Shown one piece after another: positions 1 to 10,199 of a DNA stretch of 64,000 nt. The position numbers and the translations under genes were made by a program. Origin of the DNA: Anastrepha obliqua (Eukaryota; Arthropoda; Insecta; Diptera; Tephritidae); the NCBI RefSeq assembly GCF_027943255.1, contig NC_072897.1:42258044-42322043 (forward strand). Direction: 5' to 3'. How positions within the stretch are numbered: the stretch's first letter is position 1; the number at the start of each line of letters is the position of its first letter. The notes beneath the pieces are model-generated. The model was not told the origin of the DNA and searched no databases. It saw nothing but the letters and a program-made list of their open reading frames with translations.

Positions 1-194
1 TCCTTTCGCTGCTTACGGTGCGTTCTTTGCTGCTGTTCATCGTTTCGATAATTTCATATTGTTCCAGTAACTTTATGTACGTTTGTGAATTTAACAGAAG
101 AATTTTCAACTCGTTCCGCATTTTTAACCCTTCGACGATGTACAGGATAACTGACGCTTCTTCTACGCTTCCCATTGCTGCTACTTTTCGCATA
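1..194 (-). pseudogene. Ty3/gypsy-like gag, distal fragment
   Basis: On the minus strand this stretch is an open frame starting MRKVAAMGSVEEASVILY. It resembles the helical part of a retrotransposon Gag upstream of the zinc knuckles. The intact Gag at 36786 has the comparable pattern LIEYFIEGIPDSRSN. It is the continuation of the gag fragment at 3716-4255. Removing the Helitron insertion 195-3715 brings both pieces into the same frame with one codon spanning the joint. The fragment runs off the window at base 1, so pol may lie beyond it. This is a broken copy; family assignment is by pattern only. Confidence 0.65.
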
Positions 195-3100
195 TCTATA
201 CTAATATTATAAAGAGGAAAACTTTGTTTCTTTGTTTGTTTGTAACGAATAGGCTCAAAAACTACTGGACCGATTTTAAAAATTCTTTCACCATTCGAAA
301 ACTACATTATCCACGAGTAACATGGATTACATTTTATTTTGGAAAAAATTAGGGTTCCGTAAGATATTTGGATTTTTCGGACACAAACTGAAAAAAATCT
401 TATATATAAAATAAAATCAACTTTTTGTGTGTTCGCTAACCGGCCGTGTCTGCACCGAATTAAACCAAACCTACACACATTGTTAAGAAGGTATTGAAGA
501 TGCTTTCCGTATAGCTTGGATACCTATTGGTGGATAGGGCTCGAGATATAGGTCAAAACGTGGACCCGGGTAACCTTCGGATGTGTTTGTACAATATGGG
601 TATCAAATTGAAGCTGTTGGTGAATGCTTTAGTACAGAGTATTTTTCGTGCCGCTCCGTGACTGGGGTCTCGAGATATAGGTCAAAACGTGGACCCGGGT
701 AACCTTTGGTTGTGTATGTACAATATGGGTATCAAATGTGATAAGTTGATAAGTGCTTTAATACGGGGTAATTTTCATACCTATTGATGACTAGGGTCTC
801 GAAATATATGCCAAAACATGGACCCGCCGTGTCTTTGCACCAAATTAAACCAAACTTATGCACATTGTTAAGTAAGTATTGAAAATGGGTTTCGTAAAGT
901 TTGGTTGTAATTCGGAGCAGTGGCAACGGGTACAGCGTTCTTTTGAGCCAGCCATAATGTCGCTTACTTTTTTAACGCTTGGGGCGGAACTGAACTGTCA
1001 AATTGACAGTGTGACAATGTGTCAATATTTCTTTCTGATTTGGATGCCATAAGGAAAAAACGTAAGTGCAACATGTAAAAATTGTTTGTGAATTTTTTTG
1101 GAGGGGATTTTGGAACAGTGAATAATTTCTTACGAAATTTGAGAATTTAATGTGAAATCCGAATGTTCAAATGAAATTATGTGTTCGTGGAAAAAACAAT
1201 TTTTTTCGTTTTTTTTTTTTTGAAAAATATAAATGGATAATGGTTAAGAAAGCTCCAATGCTTAATCTATACTAATATTATAAAGAGGAAAACTTTGTTT
1301 GTTTGTTTGTTACGAATAGGCTCAAAAACTACTGGACCGATTTTAAAAATTCTTTCACCATTCGAAAGCTACATCATCCACGAGTAACATGGATCATATT
1401 TTATTTTGGAAATAGGGCTCGAGATATAGGTCAAAACGTGGACCCGGGTAACCTTCGGATGTGTATGTACAATATGGGTATCAAATGGAAGCTGTTTTTG
1501 AATGCATTAGTCCAGAGTATCTTTCATGCCGCTCCGTGACTAGGGTCTCGAGATAGAGACCAAAACGTGGACCCTAGAATGTGTTTGTACAATATGGATA
1601 TCAAATTGAAGCTGTTGGTGAATGCTTTAGTACAGAGTATTTTTCATGCCGCTCCGTGACTAGGGTCTCGAGATATAGGTCAAAACGTGGGCCCGGGTAA
1701 CCTTTGGTTGTGTATGTACAATATGGGTATCGAATGAAAGCTGTTAATAAGTGCTTTATTACGCGGTAATTTTCATACCTATTGATGGCTAGGGTCTCGA
1801 AATATATGCCAAAACGTGGACCCGCCGTGTCTTTGCACCGAATTAAACCAAATTTTCACACATTGTTAAGGAGGTATTGAAGATGGTTTCCGTATAGTTT
1901 GGATACCTATTGGTAGATAGGGTCTCGAGATATAGGTCAAAACGTGGACCCGGGTAACCTTCGGATGTGTATGTACAATATGGGTATCAAATGGAAGCTG
2001 TTGGTGAATGCTTTAGTTCAGAGTATTTCCATCCGCTCCGTGACTAGGGTCTCGAGATAGAGACCAAAACGTGGACCCTAGAATGTGTTTGTACAATATG
2101 GATATCAAATTGAAGCTGTTGGTGAATGGTTTAGTACAGAGTATTTTTCATGCCGCTCCGTGACTAGGGTCTCGAGATATAGGTCAAAACGTGGACCCGG
2201 GTAACCTTTGGTTGTGTATGTACAATATGGGTATCAAATGAAAGCTGTTGATAAGTGCTTTAATACGGGGTAATTTTCATACCTATTGATGACTAGGGTC
2301 TGGAAATATATGCCAAAACGTGGACCCGCCGTGTGTTTGCACCGAATTAAACCAAATTTACACACATTGTTAAGGAGGTAATGAAGATGGTTTCCGTATA
2401 GTTTGGATACCTATTGGTAGATAGGGTCTCGAGATATAGGTCACAACGTGGACCCGGGTAACCTTTGGATGTGTATGTACAATATGGGTATCAAATGGAA
2501 GCTGTTGGTGAATGCTTTAGTTCAGAGTATTTCCATCCGCTCCGTGACTAGGGTCTCGAGATAGAGACCAAAACGTGGACCCTAGAATGTGTTTGTACAA
2601 TATGGATATCAAATGAAAGCTGTTGATAAGTGCTTTAATACGGGGTAATTTTCATACCTATTGATGACTAGGGTCTTGAAATATATGCCAAAACGTGGAC
2701 CCGCCGTGTCTTTGCACCGAATTAAACCAAACTTACACACATTGTTAAGTAAGTATTGAAAATGGGTTTCGTAAAGGTTGGTTGTAATTCGGAGCAGTGG
2801 CAACGGGTACATCGTTCTTTTGAGCCAGCCATAATGTCGCTTACTTTTCTAACGCTTGGGGCGGAACTGAACTGTCAAATTGACAGTGTGAGTTACAATG
2901 TGTCAATATTTCTTTCTGATTTGGATGCCATAAGGAAAAAACGTAAGTGCAACATGTAAAAATTGTTTGTGAATTTTTTTGGAGTGGATTTTGGAACAGT
3001 GAATAATTTCTTACGAAATTTGAGAATTTAATGTGAAATCCGAATGAAATTATGTGTTCGTGGAAAAAACAATTTTTTTCGTTTTTTTTTGTTGAAAAAT

Positions 3101-3715
3101 ATAAATGGTTAGTGGTTAAAAAAGCTCCAATGCTTAATAAAACATATAAATTGAAACGAAAAATTCATGGATGATCAGGAAAAAAGACGATTGTTTATTC
3201 ATATGCGTTGATTTGAAATTTAAAAACAATCTTCTTTTTTCCTGATTTTCAATTTATATTTTATATTTACTCAAAAACAAATAGAAAAACAAAAAATATT
3301 GTTTATGCCAAAGCGCTTGAATAAAGAATAAAGAAATAAATAATATGAAAACCGTATATTTTCTGTTCTAAACCATATCTATTCTATTTTAGTGTGCCCA
3401 GCGAAGGGGGCCGGGTTTGCTAGTAAAACATATAAATTCAAACGAAAAATTCATGGATGATCAGGAAAAAAGACGATTGTTTCTTAGTTATTCATATGCG
3501 TTGATTTGAAATTTAAAAACAATCTTCTTTTCTCCTGATTTTCAATTTATATTTTATATTTACTCAAAAACAAATAGAAAACAAAAAATATTGTTTATGC
3601 CAAAGCGCTTGAATAAAGAATAAAGAAATAAATAATATGAAAACCATATATTTTCTGTTCTAAACCATATCTATTCTATTTTAGTGTGCCCAGCGAAGGG
3701 GACCGGGTTTGCTAG
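195..3715 (+). mobile_element. Outer non-autonomous Helitron, split by a second Helitron
   Basis: The element starts with TCTATACTAATATTATAAAG (195) and ends with GGGTTTGCTAG (3715), after a short GC-rich hairpin-like segment beginning GCCCAGCGAAGGGG. A TC start, CTAG end and insertion between A (194) and T (3716) are the Helitron rules. Its own sequence is 195-1265 plus 3424-3715, about 1.36 kb; the rest is the inner copy. No Rep/helicase frame is present. The body carries tandem units of roughly 120 bp built around TCGAGATATAGGTCAAAACG. Confidence 0.85.
1266..3423 (+). mobile_element. Inner non-autonomous Helitron nested in the outer one
   Basis: A second copy of the same family, about 2.16 kb, starts TCTATACTAATATTATAAAG at 1266 and ends GGGTTTGCTAG at 3423. 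It sits between A1265 and T3424 of the outer element, in the same orientation. Its own interior at 3120-3140 shows the uninterrupted version of that target, which confirms the insertion point. It contains several more of the ~120-bp internal units than the outer copy. There is no coding capacity, so mobilisation would need a helicase supplied in trans. Confidence 0.85.
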
Positions 3716-4255
3716 TTTAGAATATAATCATGAATGTTCTCCGATTCTTTTATTCTTCTATCCCTAAGTTGTTGGTGGACTTCAGCACTACTAGGCTGTT
3801 TGTCAAATTCAGATATAAGCGCTTCGCGTAAATCATTACCTATAATTTGATACTGTAACCGTCTCTAGGAACAGTTTTGCTGTACCTTTCATTTTGTTTC
3901 TTGCGTTTACATATTTCTGTTTTTCGTTTAGCTCGTGTGCTGCCGCATTGTCCTCGAAATTCTTTAACCACAACTTTACAGGCATACTTATTCCATCGTA
4001 ATCGGGGACAATTTTTGCGAAGCTCTCAATTGAAACTGAACTTCTTAAATCGCTGCAAAGCTTTTCTGTCAACATACGTAAAAGTTGAACATTTAAGCCT
4101 TCTCCTTCTATACCGCCTGAGTTTTGGTTATTTAATGCCATTTCGATATTAATGTGTTCACTCTTAGCTTGAGTTATTTCTTCGTTTTCAATTCCTGTTG
4201 ATTTTTCTCGTTTAATTTCTACTGCATTTACTTCTTTTCCAGATCTTAGAAACAT
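3716..4255 (-). pseudogene. Ty3/gypsy-like gag, proximal fragment with frameshift
   Basis: A minus-strand frame from ATG 4255 runs 139 codons (MFLRSGKEVNAVEIKREKST...) and stops at 3836. The next frame takes over at once (NDLREALISEFDKQPSSAEV), which matches the Gag pattern LKSALLSEFGTEVSAIEVHR of the intact element at 36786. So one frameshift lies near 3845. The frame then runs into the Helitron junction at 3716 and resumes at 194. The LTR and primer-binding site lie just upstream at 4300-4611. Gag would form the particle that packages element RNA; this copy is dead. Confidence 0.7.
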
Positions 4256-4299
4256 AGTTCACTATAACACATTATAGCATCTTTTTTAGAGTGTTCAAA

Positions 4300-4312
4300 G
4301 GTTGAGCCCCCA
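4300..4312 (-). promoter_or_regulatory. Probable tRNA primer-binding site
   Basis: Read on the minus strand this is TGGGGGCTCAACC. It begins with TGG (complement of a tRNA CCA end) and directly follows the presumed LTR end. It lies 45 bases upstream of the gag ATG. The primer tRNA was not identified. Confidence 0.5.
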
Positions 4313-4611
4313 AGTAACAATGTTTATTGAATTATAATATAGATTAAAATGAATTGAATGTATAAATTAAATATACTTTAAATACAATGAAACTCGACTT
4401 CTTCGCTCGGCTGCTACTTCACGACTTTTCTCAACTTCGGCGACTTAACGACTTCAACGTTTTTGATTCTGACAACTTTGCTAACTTGGCTACTTCGTTA
4501 AGATAATTGAACGACTGCTGATGCCAACGACTTATAATGATGCCACCTCCTTACATGTATGTATATATATGTATGTAATTTGACAGAATTAACGGTTGGG
4601 CTGGCGTTACA
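4313..4611 (-). repeat. Probable 5' LTR of the gypsy-like relic
   Basis: On the minus strand the segment begins TGTAACGCC and ends GTTACT, a short imperfect inverted end, and is followed at once by the primer-binding site. It holds AATAAA just before its end. The length (299 bp) is normal for a gypsy-type LTR. No second LTR is in the window, so the boundaries are inferred from the termini alone. Confidence 0.5.
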
Positions 4612-4755
4612 AGAGTTATGAATCGGTTTGCTTATGAAAAAACTACGAATGTGTTAGTGATATAAGAAAAAAAATTAACACAATGTCTCTTCTTTGCAGT
4701 CCAACCAACGACAGATTTGACGACTGAGTGAATATGTGTGAAATTATCGTGCAGA
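4612..4755 (+). repeat. Dispersed repeat W, copy 1
   Basis: This segment resembles 58604-58735. Shared pieces include GAATGTGTTA, CATTAAC or AATTAACA, and a well-kept end GAATATGTGTGAAATTAT (GGATATGTGTGAAATTAT in the other copy). It abuts the outer end of the LTR at 4611. The identity of the family is unknown. Confidence 0.5.
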
Positions 4756-4861
4756 TTTGAGCTGACGATAATATTGTCTTAAGCTGGCAAGAAGGAAGGC
4801 AGCCATATGGGTCCTAGGAGATAAGACTATCCAAGAGCGGCAACTTGCAGACAAAACCAGC

Positions 4862-6043
4862 TACACTAGAGTAAAAATTTCTGGTGTATATATATATAGC
4901 TGTTATATACCGCCGAGCCTACCTCAAGCAGCATTTGAAAAGATTCTTGACGAACTGGTCAGAGAAGCCCTGACAACAACGTGTACAAACCAACGAGGGA
5001 AAGCACTTCTCAAAGCCTTCTCCTTACTTGACGTCGTGTTATTAAATACTGGAAGAAAAAACACTTTCGAGAAGAATGGCCGTGGCTCCGTTATTGACAT
5101 AGCTTTTATAAGCAGATCTTTAGCTTTAAGGACGAAATGGCAGATTTGCGACATTTATACCCACAGCGACCACTTGGCCATAATAATCGAAATAATACAT
5201 CCGAAACAAAGTAAAGGAAAGAACAAGCCTGCTAAAAAAGCCAAGACAAAATGGTGGAAGATCGAAACCATGGACGAAGAGATTTTTAAGCTTATGCTAA
5301 ACGCTCATCCAACTAACATAAACGACGCGAATGAGCAAGCTCAGTTACTGGTAACACGCCTGACCAAAGCCTGTGATGCTGCAATGATCAGGAAAAAACA
5401 CACTTACATACGGAAACCGGCATACTGGTGGAACAGCGATATAGCTGAACTCAGAGGCGCTTGCCATAAAGCTAGACGTCAATACCAAAGAAGCAGAGGA
5501 ACAAGTGAAAAAGAAAGGCTGCGGGAAATCTTCAAAATGAAACGCAAGGGCCTCAAAAATGCGATTAAAAAAAGCAAGGCTTCCTGCTTCAAAGAACTTT
5601 GTGCCAAAGCTGATGAAAATCCGTGGGGAGGAGCGTATAAGTTGGTGATGTCTAAGATCAGTGGTTGCAAAGGAAAAGCGCCGACTTGTCCTATTATCTT
5701 AAAAAAGGTTGTGGAAACCCTTTTTCCAAGACAAGCACATGAGAAAGAATACCGACTAACAGCAGACGCTTCTTTTATTACAGGTATACCTATTGTCACG
5801 GAAACAGAAGTAAATACAGTCTTGGGTCGTTTTGGAAACACTAAAGCTCCAGGACTAGATGGAATACCAAACGGAGCTCTTAAACTCGCACTGAAAGAAG
5901 ATGCAAAACCCTTCGTGGAGACATATCAAAAGTGTTTTCGAGATGGTGTCTTCCCAAAAATCTGGAAACAGCAACGACTTGTCCTTTTGCCGAAACCTAA
6001 TAAGACGCCGGGTCGTATCGCTCGTATCGACCCCTCTGTATGA
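4862..6043 (+). pseudogene. R1-like ORF2, endonuclease and start of RT
   Basis: The frame reads from about 4862 (ISGVYIYSCYIPP) through EALTTTCTNQRGKALLKAF, FEKNGRGSVIDIAFISRSL and IYTHSDHLAI to a stop at 6043. The endonuclease SDH motif is kept. The GDFNAW catalytic segment expected before NQRGKALL is missing, apparently deleted. RT block KAPGLDGIPNGALKLALKED is near codon 280 of the frame that opens at 5036. A frameshift near 6040 ends the frame. A first ATG at 5036 is internal to the domain and is not a true start. Confidence 0.75.
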
Positions 6044-6051
6044 TTGATACG

Positions 6052-7025
6052 ATGGGCAAAATTTTAAAACGGCTTATTGCTGATCGTTTGGAGCAGCACG
6101 TTACTGGAAAAGAAGGCTTGTCCGACAACCAATATAGTTTCCGCAGGGGGCGCTCGACAATTGATGCAATAAAAAACTTACATGAATAGCGGAAAATGCC
6201 ATTGAAGGATCAAGATGGATGCATGGTACCAAGGAGTATTGCGTCGTCATAACATTGGACGTAAAAAATGTTTTTAACTCTGCATGCTGGTCCCACATTA
6301 TGCAAGCTTTAGGGAACCTGGACACGCCACCATATCTATTGCGTTTGATAAAAAGCTACCTGTCAGATAGAATACCACTCTATGACACAGACGAAGGAGT
6401 TAAGCAATATAGAGTAACTGGGGGAGTACCGCAAGGCTCTGTGCTGGCCCCTCTGTTGTGGAATGTGCTCTATGATGGAATCCTCCGCATCCCTATACCA
6501 AAAGCAGCCCAATTAATCGGATACGCGGATGACATTGCGTTGGCAATAGTTGCAAAAGAGCTTCATCAAATCAAGACTATATGTAGTGCGACAGTTCACA
6601 AACTAAAAAACTGGCTTACATCGTCAAACCTACAGCTTGCGGGCCAAAAAACTGAAGCAGTTTTGATTACAAGCAGGAAAAAAATTGAGAACATTACACT
6701 AAGCATAGACGGGCATAACATCAACACCCAACCGTACCTGAAATACTTGGGAGTCATGATTGATGCACGCTTAAATTTCAAAGTGCACATTGAAAAAGCT
6801 TGTGAGAAAGCAGCACGGGTAAACACGGCGCTATCTCGAATAATGGCTAACATAGGCGGGCCAAGCCAGAACAAAAGGCTACTGGCAAAAGTTACCCAAT
6901 CCATTGTAATTTATGCTGCACCGGTATGGGGACAAGCGCTAAAATACGAAACATACGGCAAGAGTACAAAATCTGTTATCACTGGGGTGGCTCTCTCATC
7001 AGATGACCTAAACAGTGGGTGGTAA
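6052..7025 (+). pseudogene. R1-like ORF2, reverse transcriptase core
   Basis: Two frames continue the RT. From 6052 the text is MGKILKRLIADRLEQ then QYSFRRGRSTIDAIKN, ending at a TAG at 6187. The next frame from 6189 reads AENAIEGSRWMHG, then VTGGVPQGSVLAPLLW (about 6415) and the catalytic YADD (about 6522), then LKYLGVMIDARLNF and YAAPVWGQAL. The catalytic aspartates are present, but frameshifts at about 6045 and 6188 break the protein. The end at 7025 is a stop after sequence that no longer resembles the family, so a deletion is likely near 6980. Confidence 0.8.
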
Positions 7026-7406
7026 CAAGCAGATGCTACTTTCGACGTATTGCATCAGGACAATAACGGACATTGAGCTTAGTGCTCGAACCACCTCCCG
7101 ACGAATACTTAACGGTTGTACCGGGGAGATCGGTACTTTGACGGTAGGGGTTTTAATATAGTTCGGGTTAAAGTACCACACTGACGGGGTTAGGCTTTCG
7201 ATGCTTCCTCCTCGTGAAAAACAAAAAAAAAAAAGCTGGTCACATACAGGGGGAAATTCCCAGCGATATGTGCCTAGCCCGTAGAACACATACTCAACAC
7301 AGATCCATCATTTCGTTGCGATCGTCCTACTGATAACATGCGAAACACAAAAGCGAATGAGACTATTGCTCTTGCAATTATTTACATGTGCATAAAGAAA
7401 AAAACA

Positions 7407-7725
7407 TGGCGGCCGCCGTAGCCGAATGGGTTGGTGCGTGATTACCATTCGGAATTCACAGAGAGAACGTTGGTTCGAATCTCGGTGAAACATCAAATTA
7501 AGAAAAACATTTTTCTAATAGCGGTCGCCCCTCGGCAGGCAATGGCAAACCTCCGAGTGTATTTCTGTCATGAAAAAGCTCCTCATAAAAATATCTGCCG
7601 TTCGGAGTCGGCTTGAAACTGTAGGTCCCTCCATCTGTGGAACAACATCAAGACGCACACCACAAATAGGAGGAGGAGCTCGGCCAAACACCCAAAAGGG
7701 GTGTACGCGCCAATTATATATGTAT
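7407..7725 (+). mobile_element. tRNA-derived SINE, copy 1 (intact promoter)
   Basis: The head has an A box TAGCCGAATGG (7419-7429) and a B box GGTTCGAATCTC (7472-7483), the internal pol III promoter of a tRNA-derived SINE. The body ends in an AT-rich tail. Flanking direct repeats ATAAAGAAAAAAACA (7392-7406) and the same with one extra A (7726-7741) are the target duplication. Four relatives lie at 8758, 47409, 47873 and 54433. No protein is encoded; the short frames in it are chance. Confidence 0.9.
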
Positions 7726-7741
7726 ATAAAGAAAAAAAACA

Positions 7742-8139
7742 CATCTTTGGATTAAAGAATAGTTCCGAAATAACAGCACTCGTTCGCAAATTAAGTTGTT
7801 AGGAAATTTGGAAATGAGTGCTCCAGAGGAGTATAACATTTTTTTATTATCACTTTTCATTTTTCCGCATACTCATATCACGACGACGGTCAGTAAAAAA
7901 AAGAGAAAATCTGCAAACTGCGTCGCAAACTAGCAACAAATCCCAGATAAATGACAATTTGCAATTACTTTGGATTTGTGCCCGAACTTCGCTATACATG
8001 AGGGATGTTCTCCGAATTACAACAAATCGCTGGGAATTATGACATATTCATGAATAGCTTTAAATGAAGGGCACAAAATATCAGTGATGGTCATCTTAAA
8101 ACAACTGGTATTATCAACAACTACTCACTTAATTTAAAT
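7742..8139. other. No recognisable feature
   Basis: AT-rich sequence with short frames only. Nothing here matched other parts of the window or a family I know. Confidence 0.5.
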
Positions 8140-8345
8140 TTGGTGAGATGAGCAAATCAAATTAACCATCATAAAGAATTGCTTCATTACCAGGCACACA
8201 AGAAGATGGCATACGCAAATACAAATATGTGAATTTATATATGTACATACAAATGTACATATGCGGCTGCGTGCACTTGTCACAGCAAAAATATTACGAT
8301 TCGCTAAAAGTGCCCAAGGAATCCAGCGCACATTCATAGGCAAAG
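8140..8345 (-). repeat. Dispersed repeat X, copy 1
   Basis: Read on the minus strand it shares CCTATGAATGTGCGCTG, TTTGCTGTG, a CATA-rich middle and GTGTGCCTGGTAATGAAG with 21157-21340. The tail AATTCACATATTTGTATTTG also occurs at 26838. The family is unknown and non-coding. Confidence 0.6.
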
Positions 8346-8757
8346 CATTGTGCCATAAATTGTGAATTATGAAGCGTCAACAAAATTCTTTCATAATTTA
8401 CTTAAACAAATTTTAAGGTCTTTATTATGAAGTAGACATTATTATTCAATATGTGCACTTGAATGCTCAAGAAGAAAAGTACCTATGTAATAAATTTTAG
8501 AAATAAAAAATACATATTGATTGAAACATATTAGTTCAACAATTTTCGGCTTTGGTCTCTGTTGTTATGAATAGCGCTGCACAGCTCACAGAAGCTTCAG
8601 TATTAAATATTTGGCACATTGGGCTTCATCCGAAGGCTGAATGTATGTACAGTAACATCCAAATAAGACGCACTTCTTTTTCAGTGTAAGTTTTTAACTT
8701 TGGGGCTATACATGTACATATGTATGTACATATGTTTTTGTGAACTATTGATTAATT
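8346..8757. other. No recognisable feature
   Basis: AT-rich spacer with ATGTAC microsatellite pieces near 8705-8735. No coding or repeat signal was found. Confidence 0.5.
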
Positions 8758-9025
8758 CGGCCGTAACCGAATGGTTAGTGCGTGACAACCATTCGGAATT
8801 TCGACAGAACGTAGGTTCGATTCTCCGTGAAACACTGAAATGAAGAAAAAGCTTTTTCTAATAGCGGTCGCCCCTCGGCAAGCAAAACCGTTTGCCGTTC
8901 GGAGTCGGCTTAAAACTGTAGGTACCTCCATGTATGAAACAGCATCAAGACGCACGCCACAAATAGGAGGAGAAGCTCGGCTAAACACCCAAAAAGGGTG
9001 TAAGCGCCAATTATATATACATATA
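8758..9025 (+). mobile_element. tRNA-derived SINE, copy 2 (truncated body)
   Basis: Same family as 7407-7725. The A box has changed to TAACCGAATGG and the B box is GGTTCGATTCTC. About 50 bp of the body present in copy 1 (the CCTCCGAGTGTATTTCTG part) are missing. The AT tail is cut by the start of a mariner element at 9026, so the mariner arrived later. Confidence 0.85.
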
Positions 9026-9300
9026 CGAGGTTTGTTAAAAAAATAAGGTGAATTCTGAAATTTCGCGGGCTACCTACATTCGACTTTCGATTATTATTAT
9101 TTTTTACGTTCATACATTCGTCTCGAAGATATGTTCACGGTTTTAACAAAATAGCGTGTTTATTTTGTTTGTGGGAGGCATAAATAAGACAAGTGTTTTG
9201 CTCGAACGAATTCGGAAGGCGCCAACGTGTATTCGATTATTCTTGGATTAGTTCGAGCTCAAGAATGATAGAGAAACAACGTAAGAGCCCATGAATAAAC
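9026..9300 (+). mobile_element. mariner 5' end fragment
   Basis: After a TA at 9024-9025 the sequence CGAGGTTTGTTAAAAAAATA, followed by AGGTGAATTCTGAAATTTCG, looks like the terminal repeat of a mariner of the rosa/vertumnana kind. A start-like MIEKQRKSP at about 9266 follows at the usual distance, but the transposase does not continue. The 3' end was not found. Confidence 0.55.
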
Positions 9301-9619
9301 AAGCAAAAGGAAAGGGTATTACTTGTGTGTGAAGAAGAAATTATGCGCACACATACATACTTTCTTTCCACGGCGTTTTCCGTATAAAAACGCTCACAAA
9401 CTGCATTTGAAAGCTTTATATTGATTTATGCTTTCACAATTTTAGACACGGCACTTCGTTTTCATTAGTTTGATTAGTTTAAATCTCACAAATCACAAAA
9501 CTACCAAGCCACTACTGAATTTTCTTTAACATTTTATTTCTCCTACTTTTGTTTGCTTTGTTCGTTTGTTTTGTATTGCAAAGGGAACTGACATCAGACT
9601 TGTCAAAATCGCGAAAAAT
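9301..9619. other. No recognisable feature
   Basis: AT-rich, with short frames only. Nothing could be assigned. Confidence 0.5.
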
Positions 9620-9795
9620 AAATTGGAGCTAATCAATGAATTTGTTTTTGTTGTGATTAACAATATTTGAAACTGTTCAGCGTTGTCGCGAGTAGTATAC
9701 TCATGGCCGCTACGGCTGCACCTATGAATGCAGTTTGTTCTTATAGTCGCAGGGCTTAGAATTTTAGTTTCGGACGACATGCGCATTTAGAGGAA
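9620..9795 (+). repeat. Dispersed repeat Y, copy 1
   Basis: Resembles 18583-18748: both have GTTCAGCG, GTCGC, CATGGCCGCT, GAATG, AGTCGC, GGCTTAGA and CGACATGCGCAT in the same order and spacing. Divergence is moderate. The family is unknown. Confidence 0.6.
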
Positions 9796-10199
9796 TAAGG
9801 TGAGTGCCCTGTGTGTGAGGTTGTATGTGCATGCATATGTATATCCTAATAAGCATTGTTTTGCTGGGAGCTCACATTGCCCAGCATAAATCCATCCATT
9901 TCTAAGTACAATTTTAAGAAACACATATATTATAGATTCTGAAAAACCATATTAATATATGAAAAATACACATTGTACTCATTCGAAATAAAAAAAGGAT
10001 CTAGCAAAAATGTAAATGTAAGTAATAAACTCGTACAGCAAAAGTGTAGATACGCTCGCACTTTGAAGTAGCCAAGGGCGAAACAACAATAGTTTTGATT
10101 TGATATGCTTTGAAATAATATTTGTTAGCAGACTATTTTCAGTATACCTAATGAAGTTAATTTATTTGCATCTGGGTTTACTTTTTTACTTGTCCAAAC
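9796..10199. other. No recognisable feature upstream of a Tc1 relic
   Basis: AT-rich. It may include the left end of the Tc1 relic, but no convincing terminal repeat was found. Confidence 0.4.

Larger units (their letters stand above)
4775..7200 (+). mobile_element. Decayed R1-clade LINE
   Basis: The region holds an apurinic-type endonuclease remnant (to about 5190), a linker, reverse transcriptase (about 5760-6760) and a C-terminal segment, all on the plus strand. The order and the wording KAPGLDGIPNG, GGVPQGSVLAPLLW and YADD fit the R1 clade. The 5' end and the 3' end are both unclear. The last part (7060-7150) still reads like coding (ARTTSRRILNGCTG) and matches the tail of the second R1-like copy near 23500. 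There are several frameshifts and stops, so it is inactive. Confidence 0.75.

Noticed and set aside
400..2800. CRISPR-like array, because ~120-bp units recur with conserved cores
   Set aside because: Units are long, imperfect, without unique spacers, and lie inside Helitrons of a eukaryotic genome.
9526..9786. 86-codon minus-strand frame
   Set aside because: It overlaps repeat Y, whose other copy has no matching open frame over the same length.
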